From Shewanella sp. MR-4 (lineage in GTDB: Bacteria; Pseudomonadota; Gammaproteobacteria; Enterobacterales; Shewanellaceae): a stretch of DNA of 64,000 nt. Made by a program: the position numbers and the translations under genes. Under the pieces are notes generated by a model. It made no database searches. It was not told the origin of the DNA and saw only the letters and a program-made list of their open reading frames with translations. Positions 63,072 to 64,000 of this stretch are shown piece by piece (within the stretch, counting starts at the first letter, position 1; each line of letters starts with the position of its first letter). The stretch lies in contig NC_008321.1 of the NCBI RefSeq assembly GCF_000014685.1, positions 806,001 through 870,000 of the forward strand, written 5' to 3'.

Positions 63072-64000
63072 CTAAGGACAAGGCAATCTAAATGTATCTG
63101 ACAGTTCGTTTAGTCGTGCGAGTAACTCGGGGGAGAGGCTGACCTTTAAGCTGTCGATATTCTCTTTCAGCTGGTATAAGTCCGTGGCACCAATGATATT
63201 TGAGCCAACAAATTTACGCGAGTTAACAAAGGCTAACGCCATTTGCGCAGGCGAGATATTAAACTCGCGGGCTAAGTCTACGTAGGCAGCGGTGGCATCG
63301 AGTGCCATTTGCGAGCCTGTATAACGGGCGAAGCGTTTAAACAGGGTTAAGCGCGCGCCTTCTGGCCATTGATTATTGCAATATTTGCCGCTCAAGGCAC
63401 CAAAGGCCAAGGGCGAGTAGGCCAGCAGTGGCAACTCTTCGCGGTGGCTGATTTCACTCATGCCGACTTCAAAGCTGCGGTTGAGCAGGTTATAGGGGTT
63501 TTGCACTGTCACAATGCGCGGCAGGCCATGTTTTTCCGCCAGTTGCAGGTACTTCATCAGTCCCCAAGGGGTTTCGTTCGACACGCCGATGTAGCGCACT
63601 TTACCTTGTCGAATGACTTCGGCGAGGGCTTCGAGGGTTTCGAGGATCGGCGTTTGCTGCTCAATCTCTTGCTCGTCGTAAAATAATTCCCCGAAGAAGT
63701 TGGTATTGCGGTCTGGCCAATGCACTTGGTAGAGATCGATAGTATCGATTTGTAGGCGTTCGAGTGAGGCATCGACTGCTTGGTGGATATTGTTCCAGTC
63801 CAGCGCCATATTCTTGCGAATATAGTCACTCTTGCCACCCGGTGCGGCAATCTTAGTGGCGATTACTAGGTCATCACGGTTGCCACGGGCCTTAATGTAT
63901 TGGCCCAAAATGCGCTCGGTTTCCCCTTGGGTTTCCGGCTTGGGCGGCACAGGGTACATTTCCGCAGTGTCAATAAAGTTGATGCCACTGCCGATGGCGT
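63072..64000 (-). CDS. Aldo/keto reductase (Tas-like), 5' end beyond window
   Basis: The frame is open to the last base, so the start lies outside; 309 residues are visible. The aldo/keto reductase signature INFIDTAEMYP lies at the window edge. The catalytic Lys/His core occurs in VIATKIAAPGG and YQVHWPDRNTNFF. The C-terminal NADPH-binding stretch reads NIIGATDLYQLKENIDSL. The insert and overall order fit the Tas/YajO group. Substrate is unknown. Confidence 0.9.
   Translation of the reverse strand, partial: AIGSGINFIDTAEMYPVPPKPETQGETERILGQYIKARGNRDDLVIATKIAAPGGKSDYIRKNMALDWNNIHQAVDASLERLQIDTIDLYQVHWPDRNTNFFGELFYDEQEIEQQTPILETLEALAEVIRQGKVRYIGVSNETPWGLMKYLQLAEKHGLPRIVTVQNPYNLLNRSFEVGMSEISHREELPLLAYSPLAFGALSGKYCNNQWPEGARLTLFKRFARYTGSQMALDATAAYVDLAREFNISPAQMALAFVNSRKFVGSNIIGATDLYQLKENIDSLKVSLSPELLARLNELSDTFRLPCP

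Overview
The window is a chromosomal segment of a gammaproteobacterium, very probably Shewanella of the S. oneidensis group. The clues are a nap cluster in the order napD-A-G-H-B with no napC, a fused acetyl-CoA carboxylase-type protein, a second EF-G gene, a long-repeat curlin operon, a glycine-riboswitch-controlled symporter, and yheT/yheU/prkB, yheS and yheV close together. No rRNA, tRNA, CRISPR array, insertion sequence or prophage was recognised. Gene density is high and most operons end in readable intrinsic terminators.

Layout. 1-8 kb: the 3' part of a fused biotin-dependent carboxylase, a periplasmic-binding/GGDEF protein, EF-G2, a LysR regulator and a 50-codon small ORF whose stop lies inside its own terminator. 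8.2-13.4 kb: periplasmic nitrate reductase operon (napDAGHB, minus strand) with candidate NarP and FNR/EtrA sites upstream. 13.4-16.8 kb: minor type IV pilin operon (pilE-like, fimT, pilV, pilW, pilX-like). 17-21.6 kb: three-gene ABC exporter/lipocalin-like lipoprotein operon (Att-like). 21.85-23.6 kb: tandem glycine riboswitch and Na+/amino-acid symporter. 23.8-30.2 kb: 1767-residue hybrid sensor kinase with an HD-GYP response regulator. 30.2-33.3 kb: ygfZ, serA and a yjdF-like membrane protein. 33.7-39.4 kb: LuxR/CsgD-like regulator, two curlin genes and a subtilisin-like exoprotease, an extracellular-matrix island. 39.4-46.4 kb: a DUF4124 protein, then pantothenate/folate genes (panB, panC, folK), pcnB, gluQ, dksA and sfsA. 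46.6-51.4 kb: pepB, a GNAT gene, a non-coding tandem-repeat array, prkB, yheU and yheT. 51.5-57.1 kb: a Tat-signal protein with a GMC oxidoreductase and a GFA-family protein, then yheS and yheV. 57.1-59.4 kb: an AT-rich accessory gene for a membrane-anchored DUF4041/GIY-YIG protein between two oppositely oriented copies of a palindromic repeat. 59.6-64 kb: pirin, dbpA, a VOC protein and a truncated aldo/keto reductase.

The best items for a second look are: the pcnB start, which appears to be AUU with an in-frame extension matching the E. coli PcnB N-terminus; the 74/77-bp repeat array at 48.68-49.05 kb; the inverted repeat pair around the GIY-YIG gene; the pilX-like protein with a long beta-solenoid-like tail and no adjacent pilY1; and the roughly twenty-repeat curlin.
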